Positions 16,808-25,513 of a DNA stretch of 64,000 nucleotides are shown in pieces. A program made the translations under genes and the position numbers. How positions within the stretch are numbered: position 1 is the first letter of the stretch; each line of letters opens with the position of its first letter. Source of the DNA: Collinsella ihumii (GTDB taxonomy: Bacteria > Actinomycetota > Coriobacteriia > Coriobacteriales > Coriobacteriaceae); the NCBI RefSeq assembly GCF_900046475.1, contig NZ_FCOU01000008.1, positions 1-64,000 on the forward strand, read 5' to 3'. The notes under the pieces were generated by a model. The model had not been told where the DNA came from. It was given only the letters and a program-made list of their open reading frames with translations, and made no database searches.

Positions 16808-16885
16808 CACTGGTTTATTCCAGCACTATCCTTCGTTCACAACAGTATCGAGTTGTCCATTATTGCAATAGAAGCTTCATAAAAT
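16808..16885 (+). promoter_or_regulatory. RiPP promoter B: paired boxes plus -10
   Basis: CACTGGTT (16808-16815) and CCTTCGTT (16830-16837), 22-bp period, then 42 nt, then TAAAAT (16880-16885). Same geometry as promoter A. The maturase ATG at 16934 is 49 bases past the -10. Confidence 0.6.
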
Positions 16886-16933
16886 GAGAGCCTAGCATCC
16901 TGCTGGAACCAAAGATTACGCGGGAGGCGAGAC

Positions 16934-18064
16934 ATGGGACAACTCAAAGCGATGGGCTGGAAGGGCTTCAGCGGTGACATGTGGGCCAACGCCCGCAGGA
17001 ACTGCATACCGATTTCCGGCACGTTCGAGCTCACCCCGCTGTGCAACTTCCGTTGTCGCATGTGCTATGTGCGCTTGGATGCCAGCGAGGTCGCCCGGCA
17101 TGGTCGACTTTTGAATACCGAGGAATGGCTCGATATCGCCACCCAGGCGATGGAGCTTGGCACCTACCACCTCACCCTCACCGGCGGCGAGGTGCTCACA
17201 CGGCAGGACTTTCCGGAACTCTATCGCAAGCTTATCGAGAAGGGGCTGTTGACTTCCGTTCTGAGCAACGGCTCGCTGGTTGACGACGCGATGGTCGAGC
17301 TCTTCCGCACATACGCGCCGACCCACCTCCGCTTCACGCTCTACGGATCGTCCAACGAGACCTACGAGCGCCTCTGCGGCATCTCGGACGGATTCGACCG
17401 CGTCATGGCATCGCTGAAAGCGCTCAAACGCGCCAAGGTGGCGTTCTCCCTCGCCTTCACGGTGACCACGGAAAATGTCAACGATACGGAAGCCGTGCTG
17501 GATATTGCGGAATCCCTCGGGGTCAACATCGGGGTCACCGCAAACCTGCTCCCTGCCGTGCGCCACGCGAAAAGCGACGCCGAAACCCTACGTCTGTCTC
17601 GAAGCGAGGAGCCCCGGATCACGCGGCCCATAGACAACTATCGCCCCAATCCCCTCGGAACCCATCGGCATGAGCTGGCAGATGACCTGTTCAGATGCTG
17701 CAAATCATATAGAACGTCGTTTTTCGTTGACTGGAACGGTCGGATGGAAAGCTGCGCGTTCATGAGCGGTCACGGAGCGAACCTGCTGAACGAACCGTTT
17801 GAGCTCGCATGGAAACATCTTAACGACCGCCTTTCGTCCCTCATCGTCCCCGAAACGTGCCGCGCTTGCCCGGCATGGGAGCGATGCCCGATATGCCCGG
17901 GAATGCGCCAGGCAGAAACAGGGTCGGCGAATGGGATTCCTTCCAGCCGGTGCGAAGAGATTCGCGCCCAGCTGAGGAATAGCGAATGTACATGCGATCC
18001 CAAGGAGGTGAACTGCAATGAAGAAGACGTACGTGACACCGGAGCTGGAGCTGTTCTCGGTTAG
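16934..18064 (+). CDS. Radical SAM/SPASM RiPP maturase (cluster B)
   Basis: 376 aa with a GGGAGGCGAG ribosome site. The radical SAM motif CNFRCRMC is at about residues 38-45, GGEVL follows for AdoMet, and the C-terminal SPASM-type part has CCKSYRTSFFVDWNG, MESCAFM, CRACPAWERCPICPG and SRCEEI. It closely resembles the cluster A enzyme and the cluster C enzyme. It has its own promoter but no adjacent pqqD, so it probably uses the cluster A PqqD. Its last 15 codons overlap the start of precursor B by 47 bases, and the C-terminal tail CDPKEVNCNEEDV is simply the other reading of the precursor's ribosome site. Confidence 0.9.
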   Translation: MGQLKAMGWKGFSGDMWANARRNCIPISGTFELTPLCNFRCRMCYVRLDASEVARHGRLLNTEEWLDIATQAMELGTYHLTLTGGEVLTRQDFPELYRKLIEKGLLTSVLSNGSLVDDAMVELFRTYAPTHLRFTLYGSSNETYERLCGISDGFDRVMASLKALKRAKVAFSLAFTVTTENVNDTEAVLDIAESLGVNIGVTANLLPAVRHAKSDAETLRLSRSEEPRITRPIDNYRPNPLGTHRHELADDLFRCCKSYRTSFFVDWNGRMESCAFMSGHGANLLNEPFELAWKHLNDRLSSLIVPETCRACPAWERCPICPGMRQAETGSANGIPSSRCEEIRAQLRNSECTCDPKEVNCNEEDVRDTGAGAVLG

Positions 18065-18200
18065 GCCTGACGAGCAGATTGCCGCTACCTGCATGTGGGA
18101 GAACAACGGCTATGACCCAAGCGCCCCCGGAGGAGCAAGCGGCTACGACTGCTTTATGGGAAGCGATCCGGGTCTTAACTACGGAATGCAGGGCTCATGA
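18018..18200 (+). CDS. Putative RiPP precursor peptide B
   Basis: 60 aa, starting MKKTYVTPELELFSVRPDEQ then IAATC, with an AAGGAGGTG ribosome site inside the maturase gene. The 25-residue leader aligns gap-free with precursors A and C and ends at the invariant C25. The C-terminal 35 residues are rich in Gly, Tyr, Asp and Asn with a second Cys at 45 (SGYDCFMGSD). The 47-base overlap with the maturase means both must be made from one transcript, probably with coupled translation. A strong bidirectional hairpin follows the stop codon. Confidence 0.8.
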   Translation: MKKTYVTPELELFSVRPDEQIAATCMWENNGYDPSAPGGASGYDCFMGSDPGLNYGMQGS

Positions 18201-18208
18201 TCAGACGG

Positions 18209-18245
18209 ATCAGGCCGTCCGCAACACGCATGCGGACGGCCTGAT
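18209..18245. terminator. Hairpin between precursor B and the convergent NTF2-like gene
   Basis: ATCAGGCCGTCCGC (18209-18222) pairs perfectly with GCGGACGGCCTGAT (18232-18245). No long T-run on either side, but its position between convergent genes suggests a shared terminator. Confidence 0.65.
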
Positions 18246-18279
18246 GCATCCGCATAGGGGATGCCCAGACGATTGCCTG

Positions 18280-18690
18280 CTATTTCCGAAGCGGCTTCGA
18301 TATCGACGTGTGCAGGTGGACGAATTCGCGGCAGTCGTCCTCCCAGCGCAGCACCGCGGTGACATATTCCGTGTACCTGCAGGGCGCCTCGCCTTGATAG
18401 CCGTCTTCGAGCTCGATCTTTCCGGCGACGACGCGCAAAGGGCCGCTCGGGACCGTCTCCTCGAAGCACTCGTCGACGATCTTGAAGCCCCTAAACGAAT
18501 CGCGGCGCGCAATATAGACCTCTTGCGCTTGAGCGCGGTCGAGGCACGACTCCTCCTCCGCCAGAGCGATCCAAATGAAATCTTCCGCAGTCGCACCGAC
18601 AAGCCAGTCGAGCCCGTCGCCTTCCCACAATGCGTGAACGAACGCGCTCGTCATCTCGGTTGGAGACCGATGTGCCAGTGGTACCCGCAT
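18280..18690 (-). CDS. Stand-alone NTF2/SnoaL-like protein related to the LytTR regulators
   Basis: About 136 aa; start uncertain (ATG at 18690 chosen, with a weak GGGGCGGC upstream; GTG at 18777 and ATG at 18654 also possible). It contains AEDFIWIALAEEESCLDRAQ, VVAGKIELED, TAVLRWEDD and FVHLHTS, which align with the N-terminal domain of the LytTR proteins at 19077, 26176 and 27257 (A.DFVWIA..E.QY.LDR and VHLH.SNP). There is no LytTR domain: the frame stops right after the NTF2 part. It could be a ligand-binding decoy or partner of the regulators, or a remnant. It contains several Cys residues. Confidence 0.65.
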   Translation of the reverse strand: MRVPLAHRSPTEMTSAFVHALWEGDGLDWLVGATAEDFIWIALAEEESCLDRAQAQEVYIARRDSFRGFKIVDECFEETVPSGPLRVVAGKIELEDGYQGEAPCRYTEYVTAVLRWEDDCREFVHLHTSISKPLRK

Positions 18691-19021
18691 GCCGCCCCAA
18701 TAGTTCCATGCGCATGCGACGCGCACGCCCGTAGACAGGCGGCCGCAAGCGCCTCCCAACAAGACGGCCCGCCGCACAACGCAAGCACTGAGACTCTGCG
18801 GTACAAACGGGCCGCCCTCTTTCCATCACTTGGAGTCATTGTAACCTACGTTTTTCTTCCCATTGCAATGATTGGTATTAATTTGCGGCAAAAGGCACTA
18901 TTTTTAGCTTACTTCAGCCTTACAAAACCATGATGTTCGCGAAACAATGCGCCGCCCTGAAGCGGTCGATCATGCAAGCACGCCGCATCCATTTCAAGGT
19001 TTCCGCACGAATGCAACGCAA
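18691..19021. other. Intergenic region between NTF2-like gene and LytTR gene
   Basis: About 330 bases upstream of the NTF2-like gene. On the minus strand it holds GGTTACAATGA (TACAAT at 18843-18838), a possible -10 for that gene. I see no CATTCGTT box pair at the spacing found in the four RiPP promoters. No coding sequence is supported. Confidence 0.4.
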
Positions 19022-19055
19022 GACCCCTTGCTCGTCAATGCACGAGCAAGGGGTC
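19022..19055 (-). terminator. Hairpin terminator after the LytTR regulator gene
   Basis: GACCCCTTGCTCGT (19022-19035) pairs perfectly with ACGAGCAAGGGGTC (19042-19055). On the minus strand it is followed by TTGCGTT. It lies 22 bases past the regulator stop codon. Confidence 0.65.
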
Positions 19056-19076
19056 GGGATGCACATATCGAATCGC

Positions 19077-19982
19077 TCAGCCGGCAACCGGTTGATTACC
19101 GACCGTCCGTCTCACATGGGTCATCGAGCTGCCCCAAGTTCCGCTGGGAGACCCCCCCCCGCCTATCACTAATTGGCGAAGCTGCTCGATCTTCTCGCGC
19201 ACCTTCATCGACCTGCGGACTGGTATGGGGATCTCCACGCCGCCGGTCAGGCGGACCGAATCGGCATCCCACGAGATGACATGCAGGATGTTCGCGATGC
19301 TTCCGCGCCGCACCTCAAAGAACCGGTCGGCAGGGAACTTCTTCGACAGCTCGCCGATGCCCTGACGCGCGCGCAGGGTCTTGCTCAGGCAGTGGATCAT
19401 CGTGTATTGACGGTCCGCCTCGAGATACACGACGTCGAACGTGCGCAGCACATGGGTCGCGCCGCCGATCTCGCGCACCTCGATGCTCTCGCGATCGCTG
19501 TACTGGCTCGCGAGCATGCGCACGTAGCGATACGCCTCGCGTGAGAACCCTACCGGAAAGTACTCCCCTTTCCTCGAGATCGTCACCGGATTCGACATGT
19601 GCAGATGCACGATCTCGAACGGCTGGTCGCCGACGAGGTCGCGCAGGATCACCGTCAGGCGCTGGCGCGACCCGAACGCCGAGCCCATCTCGGGATTGTT
19701 AATGCCGTAGTACCATCCCGTCACGACCGTGACGCCGCCCTCCGAGGCAATCGCCTCATAGCTCTCATCGACGAGCACGACCTCGGGCGTGCTCTGGCAG
19801 ATGTTGCGGTACAGGTCGACCGACTCGTCCCGATCGAGCCGGTACTGGTCCTCCTGGGCCGCAATCCAGACGAAGTCCGCGGCGAGGACCTTCTCGAAAA
19901 ACGCGAAGTCGTTACTCCAGAACCTGTGCATGAATTCACGGACGAACGACTCCGCTGCGCGACAATGCTTTGCCGTATCCAT
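19077..19982 (-). CDS. NTF2/SnoaL-like sensor fused to LytTR DNA-binding domain (regulator 1)
   Basis: 301 aa from the ATG at 19982 (GGGAG 8 bases upstream). Residues 10-125 form an NTF2/SnoaL-like domain with ADFVWIAAQEDQYRLDRDES and IVHLHMSNPV. Residues 165-275 form a LytTR domain (THVLRTFDVVYLEADRQYTMIH, RFFEVRRGSIANILHV), the beta-rich DNA-binding module of AgrA/ComE-type regulators. There is no receiver domain, so input should come through the NTF2 pocket. Nine consecutive C (19152-19160) near the 3' end make the C-terminal tail prone to slippage. It follows the exporter gene by 122 bases on the same strand. It resembles regulator 3 more than regulator 2. Confidence 0.85.
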   Translation of the reverse strand: MDTAKHCRAAESFVREFMHRFWSNDFAFFEKVLAADFVWIAAQEDQYRLDRDESVDLYRNICQSTPEVVLVDESYEAIASEGGVTVVTGWYYGINNPEMGSAFGSRQRLTVILRDLVGDQPFEIVHLHMSNPVTISRKGEYFPVGFSREAYRYVRMLASQYSDRESIEVREIGGATHVLRTFDVVYLEADRQYTMIHCLSKTLRARQGIGELSKKFPADRFFEVRRGSIANILHVISWDADSVRLTGGVEIPIPVRRSMKVREKIEQLRQLVIGGGGSPSGTWGSSMTHVRRTVGNQPVAG

Positions 19983-20031
19983 CTTCATCACTCCCGACCT
20001 ATCGTGTCGACTACAGTTTCCCACCTTTACT

Positions 20032-20052
20032 CCCCTGTTCGCTGCACAGGGG
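20032..20052. other. Small hairpin between exporter and regulator 1
   Basis: CCCCTGT pairs with ACAGGGG around an 7-base loop, 50 bases before the regulator start. No T-run. Possibly a weak terminator or leader structure. Confidence 0.3.
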
Positions 20053-20104
20053 AATGAAGGGCGGGGAATTAGAAATAAAAGACGGCCCGAGGCGCGCCAG
20101 CCCC

Positions 20105-21856
20105 TCACGAGGTGGGGACGGACTCCTCCACCAGGCATCCCCCGCCATCCGGCCCCGAGCGCAGGGCGAGCACCCGGTCGCAGAAGGGAAGCACCTCCCG
20201 GCGATGCGTGATGAGCACGCAGGTGGGACGGGGCTTGCGCTCTCTCAGCGACCGCATGATCGAAAGCTCCGTCGCCTCGTCGAGCGCAGAAGTCGCCTCG
20301 TCGAGCAGCAGAAGCCCCGATCGCCGCAGCAGGGCGCGCGCGATGGAGATGCGCTGCGCCTGACCCTCGGACAGCCCGAGCGCCCGCTCGCCGATGCGCG
20401 TGCCGAGCCCCTCGGGCAGGCCGCGCACGAAGTCGAGGGCGGATACGTCCGCCAGCGCGCGCTCGATCTCCCCGTCACTCGCATCGGCGTTCCCCACCTG
20501 CAGGTTCTCGCGAATCGTCCCCGAGAACAACGTGTTGCCCTGCGGCACGTAGCCCACACGGGGACGCGCCTCGATGCAGGATTGCGGCACGCCGTCGCAC
20601 GTGAGGGTGAGCGTGCCCGACGTGGGCTCAAGCAGCCCGAGCAGGAGCCGAACGAGCGTCGTCTTGCCCGCACCCGACAGACCCATGAGGGCAACGATCT
20701 CACCAGGGGCGATTGAGCAGGAAAGGCCGCTGAGCACCGCTTGGCTCTGGCCTCCCGCGCCGCCTGCGCCATAGGAGAAGCCCATATCGCGCGCCTCGAT
20801 ACCCAACGCGGGCCAGGACGCACCGCTCGGGGCATCCGTGCGCACGGGGGCCTCCTGCTCAAAAGCAGCCACCTCGCGCACGCGCGCCACCGAGGCCATG
20901 ACCGACGCGGCGCGCGGAAGGATGCCGCCCAAGCTTGCAAGCGAGGACTGCACCTGCGACACGAGCGACAGGAACGCCACGAAGGTGCCGTAGGTGACCG
21001 TGCCCCCCATGATGCCCAAGATCCCGTGCAGGAAGGCGAAGAGATAGGCGCCCACGAAGGTGAACGACATGACGCCGTTGGCGACGGCAGACAAAAGGGC
21101 GCGCTGGGCGACGAGCCGCTCGTGCTCCCCCTGCAGCTTCGAGAGGGTCTCGGCCTCGTCCGACTCGGCTCCGAACGCCTTGACGACCTCGACGTGCGCG
21201 ATGGTCTCCTGGGCGCGCTGGCGGTAGTCCGCCTCGGCTTGCTGGACCTTCTGCTGCAGCATGCGCAAGCGGATGCTCAAGACGGCGCTCGTCAGCACGG
21301 CGACCGGCGTGAGCACCGCCACAAACAACGCGAGCGACGCGTCGTAGTGGATAAGGAGCGCGAAGGCGGCGACCGCCTGCACGACCATCGCCAGCAGACT
21401 CACGGCGGTGCCGGTGAGCCCCGACGAGATGGAAGACACGTCGCTGGTCAGCCGGCTCAGCAGCTGCTCGCTATGGTGGCCCGTCAGGGCATCCCACCGT
21501 CCGCCGAGCAGACGGCGGTAAAGCTCTTCGCGAAGATGGTTGGACAACCGCTCGCCGAGCATCGTGGAGAACCACGACAGGCCGATCGAGACCGCGCTCG
21601 TCGACACCTGGACGACGATGAACAGGCCGATGGCGAGCCAGATACCGTCAGCGTGAGACACCGCCGCATCGATGACGCCGCGGTTGACCGCCGCCGAGGC
21701 GACGCCCAGCAGCACCGTCAACGTGCGCAGGGCGCTCAGCAGACCCAAGCGGGCGCGGTAGCCGCCGAGCATGCCGAGCAGCCAGCGCGCGGCGCCAATC
21801 CAGTCATCGGGAAGCTGCCCGAGCTTCTGATCCAGCCAGCCCTTGAGTTCGCTCAT
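20105..21856 (-). CDS. ABC transporter, fused membrane and ATPase domains (RiPP exporter)
   Basis: 583 aa, a half-transporter of the peptide/multidrug export type. The first 330 residues carry about six membrane helices (for example TLTVLLGVASAAVNRGVID, IWLAIGLFIVVQVSTSAVSI, VSLLAMVVQAVAAFALLI). The ATPase domain has GLSGAGKTTLVRLLLG (Walker A), a Q-loop YVPQGNTLFSG, the signature LSEGQAQRISIARALL, and LLLDEATSALD (Walker B). No N-terminal C39 protease domain. Start at the ATG 21856, overlapping the peptidase gene by 4 bases (ATGA). Position with the peptidase and HPr-kinase-like gene suggests export of the matured peptides. Confidence 0.9.
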   Translation of the reverse strand: MSELKGWLDQKLGQLPDDWIGAARWLLGMLGGYRARLGLLSALRTLTVLLGVASAAVNRGVIDAAVSHADGIWLAIGLFIVVQVSTSAVSIGLSWFSTMLGERLSNHLREELYRRLLGGRWDALTGHHSEQLLSRLTSDVSSISSGLTGTAVSLLAMVVQAVAAFALLIHYDASLALFVAVLTPVAVLTSAVLSIRLRMLQQKVQQAEADYRQRAQETIAHVEVVKAFGAESDEAETLSKLQGEHERLVAQRALLSAVANGVMSFTFVGAYLFAFLHGILGIMGGTVTYGTFVAFLSLVSQVQSSLASLGGILPRAASVMASVARVREVAAFEQEAPVRTDAPSGASWPALGIEARDMGFSYGAGGAGGQSQAVLSGLSCSIAPGEIVALMGLSGAGKTTLVRLLLGLLEPTSGTLTLTCDGVPQSCIEARPRVGYVPQGNTLFSGTIRENLQVGNADASDGEIERALADVSALDFVRGLPEGLGTRIGERALGLSEGQAQRISIARALLRRSGLLLLDEATSALDEATELSIMRSLRERKPRPTCVLITHRREVLPFCDRVLALRSGPDGGGCLVEESVPTS

Positions 21857-22368
21857 GCGCCGCCACCGCCCCTCACCAGGCTTCCGACGCGGCGCACGGC
21901 GCGCTTGATCGGCGCCGGCAGCCTCCACAGCCGGCTGCGGATGGGCAGGCAGCGCAGCCAGAGCGCGCCCCAGACATACATGATGCCCGTCCGCATGGGC
22001 AGCACGCGGCGGCCGCGCTTGACGCGCTCGACGACGGCGAACACCCGGGCGCGCGGGACCTCTTCGCACCAGAGCTGGCCGTCGCCGTTGATGCGCAGGA
22101 TATCCGGCGCCGCCATGCCCACAATGCGATGGAGCACCACCTGGCTCCCGCGCCAGAAAAACACGACGTCGCCGATGTGCAGGGGCTCGTCGGCGTCGAC
22201 GGCGCGCAGGTAGACCGTATCGCGGCCTTCGCGGAGCGTCGGCACCATGCTGGTGCCCTTCACCACGAGCGGGCACAGCGCGCCATCCGCCCCGAGCGCC
22301 GCGACCAGCGCGGCGAGCTCGTCTGCGCGATATGCATGGCGCTCGATATGTCTGTCGCGGGCGCCCAT
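21853..22368 (-). CDS. S24/S26-family peptidase
   Basis: 171 aa. KGTSMVPTLREGRDTVYL carries the catalytic Ser in the S-M-P-T-L context of signal peptidase I/LexA-type serine-lysine proteases, followed by LHIGDVVFFWRGSQVVLHRIVG. A hydrophobic segment GIMYVWGALWLRCLP lies near the C-terminus. Such small S24/S26 proteins occur beside PqqD, HPr-kinase-like and ABC genes in RiPP loci and may remove leaders, although the usual general-base Lys is not evident to me. The ATG at 22368 starts 3 bases after the HPr-kinase-like stop; it overlaps the ABC gene by 4 bases. Confidence 0.78.
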   Translation of the reverse strand: MGARDRHIERHAYRADELAALVAALGADGALCPLVVKGTSMVPTLREGRDTVYLRAVDADEPLHIGDVVFFWRGSQVVLHRIVGMAAPDILRINGDGQLWCEEVPRARVFAVVERVKRGRRVLPMRTGIMYVWGALWLRCLPIRSRLWRLPAPIKRAVRRVGSLVRGGGGA

Positions 22369-22370
22369 CG

Positions 22371-23192
22371 CTACGCTCCGAACACCGCATCGCGCGTCAT
22401 GCGCGCCGCCTCCTCGTCGGGACGACATGACAGCAGGTAGATCGGGACCTCCTTCATCATGGCATCAAGCGTGGCGAGCGAGGCTTCCGTTGCCGCCTGA
22501 TCCCAGAACGGATAGCGGATGTTGTTGTAGAGGCGCGGCATCATCTCCAGGGCGCCCAGCGGACGAATCCGGTTGCGCGGCGCCTGCTCGAGCACGACCA
22601 CGGCCGCCAAAGGGGCCCACACGTTGCGCACATAGGGCGACGAGCCGGACCACGGTGAACCGTAGGCGTTCCATTGGCCGTCGATGCGGCGGATGAATGC
22701 GCGGTCGCCGTTCATGATCTGGGCCCCGAGGTGCTCGACCCACAGGTCGGCCTGCGTCGACTTTCCGGTTCCCGACGCCGCCGTGAACGCGACGGCGCGC
22801 CCGTCGTACTCAACCAGCGAGGCATGGACCAACAGGGTCTCGGCGCGCGACACGACCGGCAGCAGGGAGAGCATCACCATGTTGAGAACGGAGCACTCCC
22901 AGGTGCGCGGGCCTATGAGGACGGTGGCGCGGGCGCCGTCGAACTCGAGGGCGGCGGTGCGGTCGGACATGCCCTCGTAGGTGTTCCAGCCCACGAGGAC
23001 ATCGCCCCGATGCGCCATGGCCGTGACCCCCGTCACCACTTCCGGCTCCGGAACGTCGGGCAGGGCGTCTACGGAGCGGCCCTCGATGATTGAGTATTCG
23101 TCCGCAGAGAAGCCACTAAATATTGCCAACTGGAGCCGGGGGTATTGCGCGTGAGAGCCGGGCGCGGTGCCGCAGGGAGCCGCGCCCGGCAT
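22371..23192 (-). CDS. Chimeric ORF: IS21-encoded start fused in frame to the HPr-kinase-like domain
   Basis: An ATG at 23192, 7 bases after the istB stop, opens a frame that reads 34 codons through the IS end (starting MPGAAPCGTAPGSHAQYPRL) and crosses directly into the HPr-kinase-like gene at IIEGRSVD. It replaces the first 36 codons of the original with 34 new ones and keeps the P-loop domain intact. Expression could be coupled to istB. Whether it is made is unknown. Confidence 0.5.
   Translation of the reverse strand: MPGAAPCGTAPGSHAQYPRLQLAIFSGFSADEYSIIEGRSVDALPDVPEPEVVTGVTAMAHRGDVLVGWNTYEGMSDRTAALEFDGARATVLIGPRTWECSVLNMVMLSLLPVVSRAETLLVHASLVEYDGRAVAFTAASGTGKSTQADLWVEHLGAQIMNGDRAFIRRIDGQWNAYGSPWSGSSPYVRNVWAPLAAVVVLEQAPRNRIRPLGALEMMPRLYNNIRYPFWDQAATEASLATLDAMMKEVPIYLLSCRPDEEAARMTRDAVFGA
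23086..23090. repeat. Target duplication, left side of the IS21 element
   Basis: ATGAT, repeated at 25674-25678 directly after the other end of the element. Removing one copy plus the IS restores an open frame. Confidence 0.85.
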
Positions 23193-23199
23193 CAGCTCG

Positions 23200-23946
23200 T
23201 CAGCCGGATCCGCTGCCGAGCTTCCTCCTCATGTTGAGCTCGCCCATCTCGACCCACGCGGTGCCGTGCACGATGCGGTCCATGATCGCGTCGGCGTGCA
23301 CGCCGCCCCCGAGCCGCGCGTGCCAGTCCTTCTGCCTGAACTGGGTGCAGAGAACCGTCGAGCACGAGCCGTAGCGCGCCTCCATGAGCTCGAGCAGGAA
23401 GCCCCGGAACAGCTCGCCGGGGCGGTCGAGCAGCCACTCGTCCAGCACGAGCACCTGGAAGGCGGCGTACTTGCGGGTGAGCTTGCGCTCGCCGCCCGTT
23501 CGCTCGCGCGCCTCGCGCCACGCCTCCTCGAGGTCGGGGCAGCGTATGTAGCAGGCGCGCATCCGTCGCTGGCAGGCGGCCTTCGCGAGCGCGCAGGCCA
23601 GGTAGGTCTTCCCCGTGCCCGTCGGCCCCTGGAGCACGACGTTCTGGCCGCGCTCGGCGAACCCGCAGGTCGAAAGCTCGGTGACGAGCAGCCGGTCGAG
23701 CCCGCGCTCCTCCGAGAAGTCTATGGAGCGCACGTCCGCCTCGGGATAGCGCAGGCCCGCGCGCTTGGTGAGGTTGCGCACCTTGGACGTCAAGAAGGAC
23801 GAGTGGGCCTCGTCCACGGCCATCTGCACGCGCTCGGCGCAGGTCATGCCCATGCACATGCCCTCGTCCTGCGCCGCGAAGGCGTCGAGCAGGTCGGATG
23901 CGCCCATGTCGCGCAGCTTGCGCCTGGTCTCCACGGAGAGGTCCAT
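23200..23946 (-). CDS. istB: IS21 transposition helper ATPase IstB
   Basis: 248 aa from the ATG at 23946, with GGTGTAGGGAG upstream. It is a DnaC-like AAA+ ATPase: VVLQGPTGTGKTYLACALA (Walker A, around residue 104) and FQVLVLDEWL (Walker B). IstB assembles on target DNA and activates IstA. Sits 4 bases after istA. A longer frame to 24075 only reads the istA 3' end. Confidence 0.92.
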   Translation of the reverse strand: MDLSVETRRKLRDMGASDLLDAFAAQDEGMCMGMTCAERVQMAVDEAHSSFLTSKVRNLTKRAGLRYPEADVRSIDFSEERGLDRLLVTELSTCGFAERGQNVVLQGPTGTGKTYLACALAKAACQRRMRACYIRCPDLEEAWREARERTGGERKLTRKYAAFQVLVLDEWLLDRPGELFRGFLLELMEARYGSCSTVLCTQFRQKDWHARLGGGVHADAIMDRIVHGTAWVEMGELNMRRKLGSGSG

Positions 23947-23950
23947 CTCC

Positions 23951-25513
23951 CTACACCTCCCCGTAGAAGTCCGCGCCCCGGACGTATCCGGCCTCGTCCT
24001 CGCCCGGCCCGCCGTCGTCGCCCGCCCGGGCGTCGGCGAGCCTGTCCTGGTTGCTCCTGAGTATCGGCTCCACATCCCGGTAGCGCGGTGAGCGCCTCCC
24101 CGTCGCCAGCGCCATCTCGCACGCCCTCTCGAGCCGCGGGGCGGAGTACTTGTGCGAGAGCCTCAGCACCGCGAGCGCGGCGTTGAACCCCTGCTCCTCG
24201 AACTCCACGGACTGGAATATCCGCTCGACGACGCCGGCGCACGACGGGCCGACCCTCTCCGCCCAGCGCCGGATTCGCCCGGCGTCCCAGTCCGAGTACG
24301 ACCCCCCGTCCGGCAGGTCGGCCTCGTGCGTCGAGTACCTGTTGCGCGCGTATGCCGGGAACAGCGGGTGGGTCGCGAGCCGCTCTCCGCCCAGGAAGAC
24401 CTCGACGGTGGACTCAGTGACGCGCAGGTCGACCGTCCTGCCGACGGCGAGATGGGTCACCGAGTAGAAGTTGCGCTTGTACGACACGTGGCAGTTGCGC
24501 TGGACCTTGCGCCCGTACACCCACTCGCAGACCTCGTAGGGGACGGCCGGCAGCGGCCTCAGGAGCGGGCGTTCCTGCTCCTCGAAGACCTGCCTCCGCG
24601 TGCCCTCCCGTTTGGAGAAGGGGCGGGAGTTGTGCTCGTCGACCTTCTTCCTGACGGCCTCCTTGAGCGCGCCGAAGTCCGTGAAGACCGTTTCGCGCAG
24701 CGCCGCTATCACCTCGGTGGCCGCCTGCCACACCTCGTTCTCCACGCTGGGCTTGTCGCGCGGCCTCCTCACGCGCGCGGGCATCACCGCCGCCCCGTAA
24801 TGGGCTGCCATCTCCCGGTATGCGTCGTTGATGACGACCTCGCCCTCGCGGGGATGGCGCTTGACGCCCGTCTTGAGGTTGTCCGGCACGATGCAGGGAG
24901 CCGCGCCGCCGAAGTAGCCGAATGCGTGCACGTGGCAGCGAAGCCATGTATCCTGCTTCATGTCGAGCGTCGGCTCGACCCACGACATGCGGCTGAAGGG
25001 CAGGCAGGCCACGAACAGGTAGACCTTGGAGACCTCGCCCGTCGCCGGGTCGACGACCGCCATCGTCGGCCCGGCCCAGTCGACCTCCATGATCCTTCCC
25101 GCCTTGTGCCCGACGCGGCTCACGACGCTTTTCCTCACGGTGAACTCGCGGTAGCGCTTGCAGAAGCGGTCGTAACCCATCGACGCCTCGCCCCTCGCGG
25201 AGCACGCGTCCCGGTACTCGGCGTGCAGGCGCTTGAGCGTCACCCCGTCGCGGGCGAGCTCCCTGTGGATGCGCCCCCAGTCGGGATCGGGGTAGACGGT
25301 GGCCTCGTGCGCCCTCTCGGGGAAAAGGCGGTCGTAGACCTCGCGGTCCGAGAGCGGGCGGGCGTCCTCCCACCCGAAGCCCTCCCGCTTGGCCGCGGCG
25401 AGCACCGCGGTCACGCTGTTGCGCGACACGCCGAGGGACGCTGCGATGGTGCGCCCCGACAGCCCGGACCCGTCGAGCCTCAAGATGTCCTTGGCCCTGA
25501 TTCTATTCGCCAT
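23951..25513 (-). CDS. istA: IS21 transposase IstA
   Basis: 520 aa. An N-terminal helix-turn-helix (GLSGRTIAASLGVSRNSVTAVL) precedes an integrase-type catalytic core with MEVDWAGPTM (first Asp), CIVPDNLKTG (second Asp) and KPSVENEVW (Glu). A C-terminal beta-barrel-like region follows. It cuts and joins the IS ends together with IstB. Length and motif spacing match full-length IS21-family transposases. Confidence 0.94.
   Translation of the reverse strand: MANRIRAKDILRLDGSGLSGRTIAASLGVSRNSVTAVLAAAKREGFGWEDARPLSDREVYDRLFPERAHEATVYPDPDWGRIHRELARDGVTLKRLHAEYRDACSARGEASMGYDRFCKRYREFTVRKSVVSRVGHKAGRIMEVDWAGPTMAVVDPATGEVSKVYLFVACLPFSRMSWVEPTLDMKQDTWLRCHVHAFGYFGGAAPCIVPDNLKTGVKRHPREGEVVINDAYREMAAHYGAAVMPARVRRPRDKPSVENEVWQAATEVIAALRETVFTDFGALKEAVRKKVDEHNSRPFSKREGTRRQVFEEQERPLLRPLPAVPYEVCEWVYGRKVQRNCHVSYKRNFYSVTHLAVGRTVDLRVTESTVEVFLGGERLATHPLFPAYARNRYSTHEADLPDGGSYSDWDAGRIRRWAERVGPSCAGVVERIFQSVEFEEQGFNAALAVLRLSHKYSAPRLERACEMALATGRRSPRYRDVEPILRSNQDRLADARAGDDGGPGEDEAGYVRGADFYGEV

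Noticed and set aside
21857-22390. Longer start for the ABC exporter (761 aa reading)
   Set aside because: The extra 178 residues are the peptidase gene in the wrong frame; the ATG at 21856 overlaps the peptidase stop as expected for an operon.
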